DNA of 64,000 nt from Streptomyces sp. CC228A (GTDB taxonomy: Bacteria > Actinomycetota > Actinomycetes > Streptomycetales > Streptomycetaceae). The DNA is taken from the NCBI RefSeq assembly GCF_021390935.1, contig NZ_JAJPUI010000006.1, forward strand, positions 124,001 to 188,000. Direction: 5' to 3'. This document shows positions 52,497-60,663 of the stretch, in pieces; the stretch's first letter is position 1; the number at the start of each line of letters is the position of its first letter. Both the position numbers and the translations under genes were made by a program. Below the pieces are notes generated by a model, which was not told the origin of the DNA, ran no database searches, and was given only the letters and a program-made list of their open reading frames with translations.

Positions 52497-53312
52497 ATGG
52501 CCGCGCAGACGCCCGCTCCCCTCGACGCGGCCACGGCGCGGCGCGACGCCCTGACCCGGCGCATACGCCTGCTGGTCGCCGCCACGATCGCCTACAACGC
52601 CGTCGAGGCCGTCGTCGCCCTCACCGCCGGCACGATCGCCTCCTCCACCGCCCTGATCGGCTTCGGGCTCGACTCCGTCATCGAGGTGTCCTCCGCCGCC
52701 GCGGTCGCCTGGCAGTTCTCGGCCCCCGACCACGCCGCGCGCCAGGCACGCGAGCAGCGCGCCCTGCGGGTGATCGCGGTCTCCTTCTTCGCACTCGCCG
52801 CGTACGTCGCCGTGGACGCCGTCCGCGCGCTCGCCGGCACCGCGGAAGCCGACCGCTCCGTCCCGGGCATCGTCCTCGCCGCGCTGTCGCTGGCGGTCAT
52901 GCCGTTCCTCTCCCTCGCCCAGCGCAGGGCCGGGCGCGCACTGGGCTCCGCCAGCGCCGTGGCCGACTCCCGGCAGACCCTGCTGTGCACCTACCTGTCC
53001 GCCGTGCTCCTCGTCGGGCTGGTCCTCAACGCCACCCTCGGCTGGTCCTGGGCCGACCCCCTCGCCGCTCTCGCCATCGCCGCCGTCGCCGCCAAGGAGG
53101 GCCGCGACGCCTGGCGGGGCAAGGGCTGCTGCGCACCCGCCGTCCCGCACCCGCGGGCCGCCCCGGCCGCGCCGGCCGTACCCGCCGCGCCGGTCGGACC
53201 CGCCGCGGCCGACACCCCGGCCGTACCCGTCGCGCCCGTCGTCCCGGTCGCCGACCCGGGTCCCCGTACGGACGCCTGCGGCTGCCGCACCGGCTGCTCC
53301 TGCTGCGGCTGA
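52497..53312 (+). CDS. cation diffusion facilitator-like transporter with Cys-rich tail
   Basis: 271 aa from ATG at 52497. Six predicted helices with RRIRLLVAATIAYNAVEAVV, GFGLDSVIEVSSAAAVAWQF (Asp/Glu of the metal site), and ADSRQTLLCTYLSAVLLVGL. The His-x3-Asp pair of classical CDF proteins is replaced by Gly-Leu-Asp and Ser-Val-Ile-Glu, as in a known actinobacterial subgroup. The tail is a Pro/Ala spacer ending CGCRTGCSCCG with seven Cys around GKGCCAP and the end, a likely metal-binding site. With the ArsR repressor it forms a metal efflux operon; the metal is unknown. Confidence 0.85.
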   Translation: MAAQTPAPLDAATARRDALTRRIRLLVAATIAYNAVEAVVALTAGTIASSTALIGFGLDSVIEVSSAAAVAWQFSAPDHAARQAREQRALRVIAVSFFALAAYVAVDAVRALAGTAEADRSVPGIVLAALSLAVMPFLSLAQRRAGRALGSASAVADSRQTLLCTYLSAVLLVGLVLNATLGWSWADPLAALAIAAVAAKEGRDAWRGKGCCAPAVPHPRAAPAAPAVPAAPVGPAAADTPAVPVAPVVPVADPGPRTDACGCRTGCSCCG

Positions 53313-53394
53313 CGGCGGGCGCGGCGCACCGGGACGCTCGCCGTCGGGGAGCTGCGGCGCCCCGGCTGTCGGTGGCGGGTGAGAGGGTGCCGTC

Positions 53395-53739
53395 ATGCAG
53401 GACGTACTGTGCGACGTGCCGGAGGCACCGCAGGAGCACGCCGTGATAGCCCGGTTCCACCTGGGCGGGGACGGTTTCGGTGACTCCGGCCAGTGGCAGT
53501 CGGTCTTCGAGGCCGAGCGGTCGATGGGCGACGCGGTCGCGGCCGCCGGTGTCGGCGAGGTCGACGGCGACGAGTTCGGCGGCGGCGAAGTCGCGATCTA
53601 CGCCTACGGGCCCGACGCGGACGCGCTGTACCGGGTGATGGAGCCGGAACTGCGCGCGCTCCCGTTCCGCCCGGCCCACGTGGTGCTGCGCTACGGCGGG
53701 CCCGACGACGCCGCCGCGGGGCACCGCATCGACCTCTGA
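53395..53739 (+). CDS. hypothetical protein
   Basis: 114 aa from ATG at 53395 (GAGAGGG about 9 bases upstream). A compact alpha/beta domain with QEHAVIARFHLGGDGFGDSG, FEAERSMGDAVAAAGVGEVD, GGGEVAIYAYGPDADALYRV and FRPAHVVLRYGGPDD. It resembles small actinobacterial proteins with a ferredoxin-like fold that bind nothing known. Single gene; not clearly part of the ArsR operon (82 bp gap). Confidence 0.78.
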   Translation: MQDVLCDVPEAPQEHAVIARFHLGGDGFGDSGQWQSVFEAERSMGDAVAAAGVGEVDGDEFGGGEVAIYAYGPDADALYRVMEPELRALPFRPAHVVLRYGGPDDAAAGHRIDL

Positions 53740-54059
53740 CACCCGTCCGGCGCGGGCAGCGGGCGGGCGCCCTGCCCGCCCGCTCCGCCGGGCCGGCACG
53801 GCGGTCGCGGGTGCCGCGAGGTCACGGCTGCTTCCGGTGCCCCGCCCATCCCGCAGACACAGACCACCCGTTCGGCCTTCGCCCGTCTGCACGACACGGT
53901 CGTACCCGGGGGCTGCCCCGGCGGTCTGGAGGCACTGCCTGCGGGACCACGGCGTGGAGGCGGCCCCACCCGGGCCGTCGGCACGTGCCTGCGGACGGGG
54001 CCGCCTGACGCGTCCTGCGGACCGGTCAAGCGCGGCGGGCCCAAGTGGGCGTGCGGCAC

Positions 54060-54250
54060 GAGTGTGAGGGTGGGGGCCGCTGCGGGGCGGCGCGGGCCTG
54101 CGCGGCGGGCCCCAGCGAACATGCGGCGCCGCCTGCGCGGCGGGCCTCAGTGAGCGTGCGGCGCAGGCTTGCGGGAGGGGCCGCTGCGGGGCGGCGCGGC
54201 CTCGGGGTGCCCGGGAGCGGCCCCGGAGCGGCCCCGGAGCGGCGGGGCTG
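54060..54250. repeat. GC-rich direct repeats before the CNNM pair 2 terminator
   Basis: Two copies of GGCCGCTGCGGGGCGGCGCGG (about 54077 and 54178) and three copies of CGGAGCGGCCC near 54215-54240. They occupy the 552 bp gap 53740-54291, in which I find no gene. Confidence 0.6.
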
Positions 54251-54256
54251 ACCGGG

Positions 54257-54288
54257 GCGTCCCCCGGCGACGGGGCGCCGGGGGACGC
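54257..54288 (-). terminator. terminator after CNNM pair 2
   Basis: 13 bp perfect stem GCGTCCCCCGGCG with a six-base loop, 4 bp beyond the stop of the CNNM gene at 54292. Confidence 0.85.
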
Positions 54289-54291
54289 GGG

Positions 54292-55323
54292 TCAGGTCGC
54301 GGAGACGGTGCCGGGGGTGGGCCCCACCAGCTCCTCCAGGACGTCCTCCATGGTGACGAAACCGATGACCGTGCCCTTGTTGCCGGTGACCGCCGCGAGG
54401 TGGGTGCCGGCCGCGCGCATCGCGGTCATGGTGTCGTCCAGCGGGGTGTCCAGGGCGACCTTGGTGACCGGGTGCAGCGTGCTGCGCGGGAACGGCTTCG
54501 TGCGGTCGGCGGCGCCCAGGGCGTCCTTGATGTGGAGGTAGCCGAGGATCGTCCCGCCCGGTCCGGTGACCGGCAGGCGGGAGAAGCCGTGGACCGCAGC
54601 GGCGCGCTCCAGCTCCTGCGGCGTGGTCCCGTGGCCCACGGTCACCATGCGGTTCAGCGGCACCATGACCTCGCCGACCGGGCGGGTGCCCAGTTCGAGC
54701 GCGTCGCGCAGCCGGTCGCCGTCCTCCGGGTCGAGCAGGCCCGCCTCGCTGGAGTCCTTCACCAGGCGGACCAGCTCGTCGTCGGTGTAGACCGAGGCCA
54801 CCTCGTCCTTCGGCTCGACCTTCATCAGGCGCAGGATCGCGTTGGCGAAGGCGTTGATGCCGAAGATGGCCGGGCGCAGGGCGCGGGTCAGGGCGACGAG
54901 CGGCGGGCCGAGGAGCAGGGCCGTGGGCGCGGGTGCGGCCAGGGCGATGTTCTTCGGGACCATCTCGCCGACCAGCATGTGCAGGTAGGTCGCCAGGGTC
55001 AGGGCGATGACGAACGCGATGGGGTGGATGAGCCCCTCCGGCACCCCGGCGGCCTGGAACGGCGGTTCCAGCAGGTGCGCGATGGCCGGCTCGGCCACGG
55101 CGCCCAGGATCAGGGAGGAGACGGTGATGCCGAGCTGGGCGGTCGCCATCATCGCCGACAGGTGCTCCAGACCCCACAGGGTGGTCCGGGCCCGGCGGTT
55201 GCCCTTGAGGGCGGCCGGCTCGATCTGGCTGCGGCGCACGGAGATCAGGGCGAACTCGGCGCCGACGAAGAACGCGTTCGTGAGGAGGGTGAGCGCGCCG
55301 ATCAGCAGCTGGAGGGTGGTCAT
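54292..55323 (-). CDS. CNNM/CBS-domain membrane protein, copy 2B
   Basis: 343 aa. Same layout as copy 1B: CNNM domain (AFFVGAEFALISVRRSQIEP, TAQLGITVSSLILGAVAEPA, HMLVGEMVPKNIALAAP), then paired CBS domains (VMVPLNRMVTVGHGTT, LGYLHIKDALGAADRTKPF, GFVTMEDVLEELVG). No CorC-HlyC domain. ATG at 55323 overlaps the stop of copy 2A (ATGA). Divalent cation homeostasis is the likely role. Confidence 0.88.
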   Translation of the reverse strand: MTTLQLLIGALTLLTNAFFVGAEFALISVRRSQIEPAALKGNRRARTTLWGLEHLSAMMATAQLGITVSSLILGAVAEPAIAHLLEPPFQAAGVPEGLIHPIAFVIALTLATYLHMLVGEMVPKNIALAAPAPTALLLGPPLVALTRALRPAIFGINAFANAILRLMKVEPKDEVASVYTDDELVRLVKDSSEAGLLDPEDGDRLRDALELGTRPVGEVMVPLNRMVTVGHGTTPQELERAAAVHGFSRLPVTGPGGTILGYLHIKDALGAADRTKPFPRSTLHPVTKVALDTPLDDTMTAMRAAGTHLAAVTGNKGTVIGFVTMEDVLEELVGPTPGTVSAT

Positions 55324-56672
55324 CGGACGGCCTCCTGGCTCAGCGCCGCGACCGGCTCGGCGGCCTCGGGGGCCGGGCCGGTGACGCGCACGCGGTCGGC
55401 GCGGTGGTGCTCGACGTGCAGCACGGCGAGCTGCCAGCCGTCGATGTCCAGGCGGTCGGTCACGGTGGGGATGCGCTCCAGGCGGGTGGCGACCAGGCCG
55501 GCCAGCGTCTCGTACGGGCCGTCGGGGGCGGTGAAGCCGATCTCCCTCAGCTGGTCGAGGCGGATGCTGCCGTCGGCGTGCCAGACGCGGCGGCCGTCGG
55601 CGGCGGGCTCGCTCTCGGCGAGGTCGGGGGTCTCGTGCGGGTCGTGCTCGTCGCGGACCTCGCCGACGACCTCCTCCACGATGTCCTCGACCGTGGCGAC
55701 GCCGGCGGTGCCGCCGTACTCGTCGATGACCACGGCCATGGTGCGCGCCTCGCGCAGCCGGCCCAGCAGCTTGTCGACCGGGAGGGAATGCGGGACGAGC
55801 AGCGGTGTCGTGGCGAGGTCGGCGATCGGCGTCAGGCGCCGCTTGTCCTCGTCGAGGGCCAGGACGTCGCGGATGTGGACGGTGCCCACGACCTCGTCGA
55901 GGGAGTCGCGGTAGACGGGGAACCGGGACAGGCCGGTGGCCAGGGTGAGGTTCGCGGCGTCGGCCGCCGTCGCGTGGACCTCCAGCGCCTTGACGTCGAC
56001 GCGGGGCGTCATGACGTTCTCGGCGGTCAGCTCGCCCAGGTGCAGGGTCCGCACGAACAGCTCCGCGGAGTCCGCCTCGATGGCGCCCTCCCGGGCGGAG
56101 TGCTTCGCGAGCGCGACCAGCTCCTCCGGTGTGCGGGCGGAGGCGAGCTCCTCGGCCGGTTCCAGGCCGAAGCGGCGGACGATACGGTTCGCCGTGTTGT
56201 TCAGGTGGTGGATCAGCGGCCCGAACGCCGCCGTGAAGCCGCGCTGCGGCGTCGCGACGACCTTGGCCACGGCCAGCGGCCGGGAGATCGCCCAGTTCTT
56301 CGGCACCAGCTCGCCGATGACCATCAGCACGACCGTGGAGGCGGCGACGCCCAGGAAGGTCGCCACGGACGACACGGCGGCGCCGGGCAGGCCCGCGGCC
56401 TCCAGCGGCCCCCGCAGCAGCACGGACACGGACGGCTCGGCGAGCATGCCGATGACCAGCGACGTCACGGTGATGCCGAGCTGGGCGCCGGACAGCTGGA
56501 AGGTGAGGCGCCGTACGGCCTTGAGCGCGCTTCCGGCTCCGCGCTCGCCCGCCTCGGCGGCGCGTTCGAGATCACCGCGCTCCACCGTGGTCAGCGAGAA
56601 CTCAGCCGCGACGAAGACGGCGCAGGCCAGGGTGAGCGCGAGAGCGAGAAGCAGCAGGAGTACTTCGGTCAC
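55320..56672 (-). CDS. CNNM/CBS/CorC-HlyC membrane protein, copy 2A
   Basis: 450 aa from GTG at 56672 (GGGGGG 7 bases upstream), which overlaps the stop of a 23-codon leader frame. CNNM domain (FVAAEFSLTTVERGDLERAA, LSGAQLGITVTSLVIGMLAE, VIGELVPKNWAISRPLAV), two CBS domains (VMTPRVDVKALEVHATA, MAVVIDEYGGTAGVATVED) and the C-terminal CorC-HlyC domain (IRLDQLREIGFTAPDGPYET). A long leader (about 205 bases from site D) includes a 10 bp hairpin. Confidence 0.9.
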   Translation of the reverse strand: MTEVLLLLLALALTLACAVFVAAEFSLTTVERGDLERAAEAGERGAGSALKAVRRLTFQLSGAQLGITVTSLVIGMLAEPSVSVLLRGPLEAAGLPGAAVSSVATFLGVAASTVVLMVIGELVPKNWAISRPLAVAKVVATPQRGFTAAFGPLIHHLNNTANRIVRRFGLEPAEELASARTPEELVALAKHSAREGAIEADSAELFVRTLHLGELTAENVMTPRVDVKALEVHATAADAANLTLATGLSRFPVYRDSLDEVVGTVHIRDVLALDEDKRRLTPIADLATTPLLVPHSLPVDKLLGRLREARTMAVVIDEYGGTAGVATVEDIVEEVVGEVRDEHDPHETPDLAESEPAADGRRVWHADGSIRLDQLREIGFTAPDGPYETLAGLVATRLERIPTVTDRLDIDGWQLAVLHVEHHRADRVRVTGPAPEAAEPVAALSQEAVR

Positions 56673-56740
56673 CGTGCCACCCCCCGTCCCCTCACGAGCG
56701 ATCGGGATGCGGCACGGCCGGTACTGGGAGGTTCACCCAT
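56669..56740 (-). CDS. possible 23-aa leader peptide before CNNM copy 2A
   Basis: ATG at 56740 begins MGEPPSTGRAASRSLVRGRG and ends at a TGA that overlaps the GTG of the CNNM gene (GTGA). AAGGAG is 13 bases upstream, a long spacing. If translated it would couple to the transporter gene. Alternatively it is only an open stretch in a leader. Confidence 0.3.
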   Translation of the reverse strand: MGEPPSTGRAASRSLVRGRGVAR

Positions 56741-56768
56741 TGCGGGTCTGCTGCTCCTTCTCAGTGCG

Positions 56769-56792
56769 GAGGACCGCCGGCGGGCGGTCCTC
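56769..56792 (-). promoter_or_regulatory. leader hairpin of CNNM pair 2
   Basis: 10 bp perfect stem GAGGACCGCC/GGCGGTCCTC with a four-base loop in the 5' leader, between site D and the start of the CNNM gene. Could be an attenuator or simply structure; no known riboswitch consensus was recognised. Confidence 0.45.
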
Positions 56793-56879
56793 GTGTGCGG
56801 TTGGCGGCGGGACGGGCGTCCCGGCCCACCCATGGTAAAGGGGTGGCAAAGCATCCGGGAAGAGCCGTCGACTCGTTGA

Positions 56880-56895
56880 TCTACGCCTGTGTAGA
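56880..56895. promoter_or_regulatory. shared inverted repeat, site D
   Basis: TCTAC-GCCTGT-GTAGA, exact arms. It lies 208 bp upstream of CNNM copy 2A (-). The 570 bp on its other side to site B are GC-rich GCTGCCGGGTACTGCCGG repeats (about 57085-57195) with no gene I can support. Confidence 0.7.
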
Positions 56896-57482
56896 GAACG
56901 CGTCGACCCTCCCTTGTGTTCCCCGGCAGCCCTCCCCCACACACCCGGCACGGGCGCACCCGGTACTCCGGGCAGGGACCCGCGGCCGCCCGTCCGTACG
57001 GCGGCGACCGCCGCGTCGGGGCAGCCGGGACGGCGACGGGGCCCCGCGCCCGGGACCTCGGGCCCGCGCCCGCCGGGGACCGGTGCCGGGCGCCGCTGGG
57101 TACTGCCGGGCGCGCGCTGCCGGGGGCGGCGGGGGCCACTGAGCGCTGCCGGGTACTGCCGGAGGTCCGCCGGGCGCTGCCGGGTGCCGGCGGGGGCCGC
57201 CGCCCATCCGAGGCCCGCGGCGGGGTGCGGCTCCCGTGCGGCCCGGCCCCGCCGTACCGCCTCGGATCCTGCGCCCCGGGCGCGGCGCCCCCGACACGGC
57301 GTCCCGCACGCGCCTTCCGGCACGTGGGGCGCGGCCGCGGAGGCGCCGCACGGCGTGCGCTCGGCGCGTCGCCGCACCCCGCCCGCGCAAGGGGGTGGCC
57401 CTGCGGCCGGTGGCCGGATCCGTGCCATACACCGTCCGTTCACCCCGGGCTGCCCCCATGGGAGTGCGTCCGGGCCTATGCT

Positions 57483-57498
57483 TCTACATACGTGTAGA
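57483..57498 (+). promoter_or_regulatory. shared inverted repeat, site B
   Basis: TCTAC-ATACGT-GTAGA inside CCTATG-C-TTCTACA and GTAGACGA, nearly identical to site A. It ends 89 bp before the GTG at 57587. Confidence 0.72.
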
Positions 57499-57586
57499 CG
57501 AAAGGCGGCACGGAGCGTCAGACGGCTTTTCTCACAGGCCCGTTGGCGTCGCTCCGGACCGCTCCATGACCTGTGGGAGGGGCTTC

Positions 57587-57805
57587 GTGGCTTCGATAGA
57601 TCTCGACAAGGTGCTGGACAAGGCGTGGGCGGACAAGAGCCTGCCGGAGATCCTCGCCGCACCCGTGGACGCGCTGAAGGGCGTCTCCGAGAAGGACGGC
57701 GAGCTCCTGGACCAGGCCTTCGGCGTGAAGACGGTGGCCGACTTCGCCAAGCTCAAGTACGTCCGCTGGGCCCAGGCGCTCGCCGCCCTCGACGCGGCCA
57801 AGTAG
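57587..57805 (+). CDS. small helical protein (helix-hairpin-helix-like), before the SpoM-like gene
   Basis: 72 aa from GTG at 57587 (GGGAGGGG 5 bases upstream). MASIDLDKVLDKAWADKSLP, EILAAPVDALKGVSEKDGEL, QAFGVKTVADFAKLKYVRWA: the GV-K-TVADFA loop resembles the helix-hairpin-helix folds found in small DNA- or protein-binding modules. I have seen related short proteins next to SpoM-like genes in actinobacteria, but the function is unknown. Probably the first gene after site B; a 30 bp palindrome separates it from the SpoM-like gene. Confidence 0.8.
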   Translation: MASIDLDKVLDKAWADKSLPEILAAPVDALKGVSEKDGELLDQAFGVKTVADFAKLKYVRWAQALAALDAAK

Positions 57806-57816
57806 CACACCCCTCA

Positions 57817-57846
57817 GGGGCCGCCGCCGGTACCGGCGGCGGCCCC
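57817..57846 (+). terminator. 30-bp perfect palindrome between the helical gene and the SpoM-like gene
   Basis: GGGGCCGCCGCCGGT and its exact complement, 12 bp after the stop at 57805. May be a terminator or reduce read-through into the SpoM-like gene. Confidence 0.75.
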
Positions 57847-57889
57847 CTCTCCGTACGGCAACGCGCAACATGAAGGAGTGGACGCCACG

Positions 57890-58927
57890 ATGGTGTTCAA
57901 GCGACTGCTCGGGTCGATCGGCATCGGCGGCCCCTCGGTGGACACGGTCCTCACGCCCGGAGCGGTCCGGCCGGGCGGCGCCCTCACCGGCGAGGTCCAC
58001 CTCAAGGGCGGCAGCGCCGACTTCGACGTCGAGCACATCACCCTGGAACTCGTCGCCCGAGTGGAAGCCGAACACGACGAAGGCGAGACCGAAGGCACCG
58101 TGGCCTTCGAGCGCTACACCGTCGCCGGCGGCTTCCGCCTCGCCGAGGGCGAGCAGCGCAGCATCCCCTTCAGCGTCACGCTGCCGTGGGAGACGCCCGT
58201 CAACGAACTGCACGGGCAGCCCCTCGGCATCGTCCTGGGCGTGCGCACCGAGCTGGGCGTGGCCGGCGCCAAGGACAAGGGCGACCTGGACCCGCTCGCC
58301 GTGGGTCCCCTGCCGGTGCAGGAAGCCGTCCTGGAGGCGTTCGGGCAGCTCGGCTTCGGCTTCCGGTCCGCCGACCTCGAATACGGGCACATCCGCGGCA
58401 CCGGCCAGCAGCTGCCGTTCTACCAGGAGATCGAGATGACCCCCGCGCCGCAGTACGCGCACCAGGTCAACGAGATCGAGGTCACGTTCCTCGCCAACCC
58501 CGCCGGGATGGAGGTCGTCGTGGAAGCCGACAAGCGCGGCGGCTTCTTCTCCGGCGGCCACGACGCCCTCAACCGCTTCACCGTCCACCACGACGACGTG
58601 GCCCACACCGACTGGAACAGCACGGTCGAGAGCTGGGTGCGCAGCCTCGTCGACCGGGGCGGTCACGGCGGCCACGGCGGCCACGCGGTGTACGGCTCGC
58701 AGGGCGCGTACGGCCACGGCGACCCGTACGCCCACAAGAGCGACCACCACGGGCACCACGGGCACGATGACCACCACGGCCACCGGTCCGGGCCCGGCAT
58801 GGGCACGGCCATCGCCGCCGGCGCCGCCGGCCTCGCCGTCGGTGTCGCGGGCGGCCTCGTCGCGGCCGAGGTCGTCGACGAGGTCGGCGACTTCTTCGAA
58901 GGCGACGACGAGGGCGACGAGGGCTGA
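57890..58927 (+). CDS. SpoM-like (Spo0M) arrestin-fold protein with His-rich tail
   Basis: 345 aa from ATG at 57890 with AAGGAG about 10 bases upstream; a GTG at 57878 is also in frame but too close to that site. Residues 1-250 are the Spo0M fold: LLGSIGIGGPSVDTVL, LTGEVHLKGGSADFDVEHIT, FSVTLPWETPVNELHGQPLG, and VTFLANPAGMEVVVEADKRG. The C-terminus is a His/Gly/Asp-rich stretch (GHGGHGGH, DHHGHHGHDDHHGH), a glycine-rich hydrophobic helix (about 299-330) and an acidic end GDDEGDEG. The role in other bacteria is sporulation or cytoskeletal control; the His tract suggests metal binding. Confidence 0.88.
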   Translation: MVFKRLLGSIGIGGPSVDTVLTPGAVRPGGALTGEVHLKGGSADFDVEHITLELVARVEAEHDEGETEGTVAFERYTVAGGFRLAEGEQRSIPFSVTLPWETPVNELHGQPLGIVLGVRTELGVAGAKDKGDLDPLAVGPLPVQEAVLEAFGQLGFGFRSADLEYGHIRGTGQQLPFYQEIEMTPAPQYAHQVNEIEVTFLANPAGMEVVVEADKRGGFFSGGHDALNRFTVHHDDVAHTDWNSTVESWVRSLVDRGGHGGHGGHAVYGSQGAYGHGDPYAHKSDHHGHHGHDDHHGHRSGPGMGTAIAAGAAGLAVGVAGGLVAAEVVDEVGDFFEGDDEGDEG

Positions 58928-58930
58928 TTC

Positions 58931-58964
58931 CGGCGGGTTCCCGCGCCGCCGCGGGAACCCGCCG
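58931..58964 (+). terminator. 15-bp stem terminator after the SpoM-like gene
   Basis: CGGCGGGTTCCCGCG and its complement around a four-base loop, 4 bp after the stop. The following 320 bp to 59288 contain GTCCTGGCGCCGGTC tandem copies (about 59060-59105) and GTGGGCCGGTCCGCACGG repeats, with no gene. Confidence 0.85.
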
Positions 58965-59287
58965 GGCCGGGCCGCCCGCCCGTACGGGCTGAGGGCGGCT
59001 CCGGCCCCCTCGCACAGCGGGGCCCGGCCGTCCCGGGCCCCGGCCGTCCCGGGGCCCGACCGTCCTGGCGCCGGTCGTCCTGGCGCCGGTCGTCCTGGCG
59101 CCCGGTCCGCACGTGGGCCGGTCCGCACGGGAGCCGGTGGCGCGTGGGCCGGTCCGCACGGGTTCGGCGGTCCGCGCGGGAGCCGGTGACCGGCCGGCCC
59201 CGGGTTCGCGCCGCCGACGCCGTACGGCCCCGGGCGCTGCTGCCGGCGGGGCCGTCGCGGCAAGGGCCGCCGCAGGGCCGGGCCGGC

Positions 59288-60325
59288 TCAGAACGTGAGG
59301 ACGGCGACCGTGCCGAGGTACAGCACGACCAGCAGGATCCCGTCGAAGCCGACACGGAGCCACCCGGTCTTCTGCCGCAGCAGCAGCCCGCCCAGCAGGA
59401 CCGCCGTCATCACGATCGCACTGGTCGTCAGGAACAGCTCCTGGGGCGCGGCTTCGTGGTAGAGCGAGCCGCCCCGGTAGAAGACGTCGCCGACCACGAG
59501 GTTCAGGGCGTCCAGGCAGTTGCCTCCGACGACGGCGGCGATCGCCAGCGTCACGGCGCCCCGCCGCACGGCGGCGATCGAGGTCACGGTCTCCGGCAGC
59601 GCGTTCACCAGGCCCATGAGCACCGCCCCGACGAACCCCGCGCTGAGGTCGGTGTGATCCAGGATGCCGTCCGCCGCCCGCGCCACCGCCCAGCCGCCGA
59701 CGACGACCAGACCGGCCAGCAGCGCGAACCTCCACCAGAGGCCGGAGGTTCGTACGTCTGCCTCCGGCGAGTCCTCGGCGGGGACGTCGGGCACCGTGTC
59801 GCGGGTGGCGACCGCCCGCCACAGCGGCTGCTCCTGCCCCCGGATCAGGCGCAGGCCGCCGAGGTAGAACGCCACCATCGCCAGCGACGCGGGATGCACT
59901 CCCGCCACGCTGGCGTCGGGCCCGAGGGACGCCATGACGGAGATGCCCAGCAGTCCGATGAGCAGGCAGCCGAACAGCATGTTCTTGACGGAGGCGGCGG
60001 CGTGCTCCAGGTTCACCCCGCGCAGGAAGGCGTCCGCGACGGCGATGGCGACGGTCTGCGCGGCGATCCCGCCCACGGCGTTCCCGTACGCGAGCCGGGG
60101 CTGGTCCAGCCCCGCGCTCACCGCGGTCATCACGATCCCGGAGAGCGAGGTGACCAGGCCGAACAGCACGGCTCCGAACAGCGCCTCGCCCCAGCCCGTC
60201 CGATCGGCGAGGGCGTCTCCGAGCGCGGCGAGGCGCACACTGCACACGACCGTCACAGCCGTGGCCACGGCGAAGACCGCGAGGCTCCAGCCCAGCGGCC
60301 ACTGCCCGGTCAGGAACTCAGTCAC
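59288..60325 (-). CDS. Ca2+/Na+ exchanger family membrane protein
   Basis: 345 aa, about ten helices. CaCA superfamily alpha-repeats: first GNAVGGIAAQTVAIAVADAF (after VTSLSGIVMTAVSAGLDQ), second GGNCLDALNLVVGDVFYRG preceded by LVNALPETVTSIAAVRRG. The Glu/Asp and Asn pattern of the ion sites is partly replaced (Glu present in the second repeat only), so the ion is uncertain: Ca2+, Na+ or Mn2+. ATG at 60325. Single gene. Confidence 0.85.
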   Translation of the reverse strand: MTEFLTGQWPLGWSLAVFAVATAVTVVCSVRLAALGDALADRTGWGEALFGAVLFGLVTSLSGIVMTAVSAGLDQPRLAYGNAVGGIAAQTVAIAVADAFLRGVNLEHAAASVKNMLFGCLLIGLLGISVMASLGPDASVAGVHPASLAMVAFYLGGLRLIRGQEQPLWRAVATRDTVPDVPAEDSPEADVRTSGLWWRFALLAGLVVVGGWAVARAADGILDHTDLSAGFVGAVLMGLVNALPETVTSIAAVRRGAVTLAIAAVVGGNCLDALNLVVGDVFYRGGSLYHEAAPQELFLTTSAIVMTAVLLGGLLLRQKTGWLRVGFDGILLVVLYLGTVAVLTF

Positions 60326-60663
60326 ACGAGCCTCCGGCGTCTCCCGAGGTCGGCTCCGGGACCGCGGGAGACCACGTCGACGCCCCGCCTGCCGGGCCGG
60401 TTCCGTAGCCGCTCATGCCCCCACCTTCCCAAAGCACTCCCCCCGAGTCGGCCCATGCCGCCACAGGCGGGCGCGGCGGCCCGACCGGCCCGCCGGGCAC
60501 CGGTGACTCGGATCGCGGGACGCGCGCGGCGGGCGGCGGGCGGCGCGGGCGGGCGAGGGTAAGCGGACGGGAAACAGCTGCCCCCGATGCGGTCAAGCCC
60601 GGGCCGCGGCCGCCCCGTTGGGGGTACCCCGGGTGTGGAGTCGGTTGCGGCCGAGGGAGTGAC

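Noticed and set aside
56900..57470. Gene in the GC-rich gap before site B
   Set aside because: All frames are dominated by Pro/Gly/Arg repeats from CTGCCGGGTACTGCCGG-type DNA; nothing conserved was recognised.
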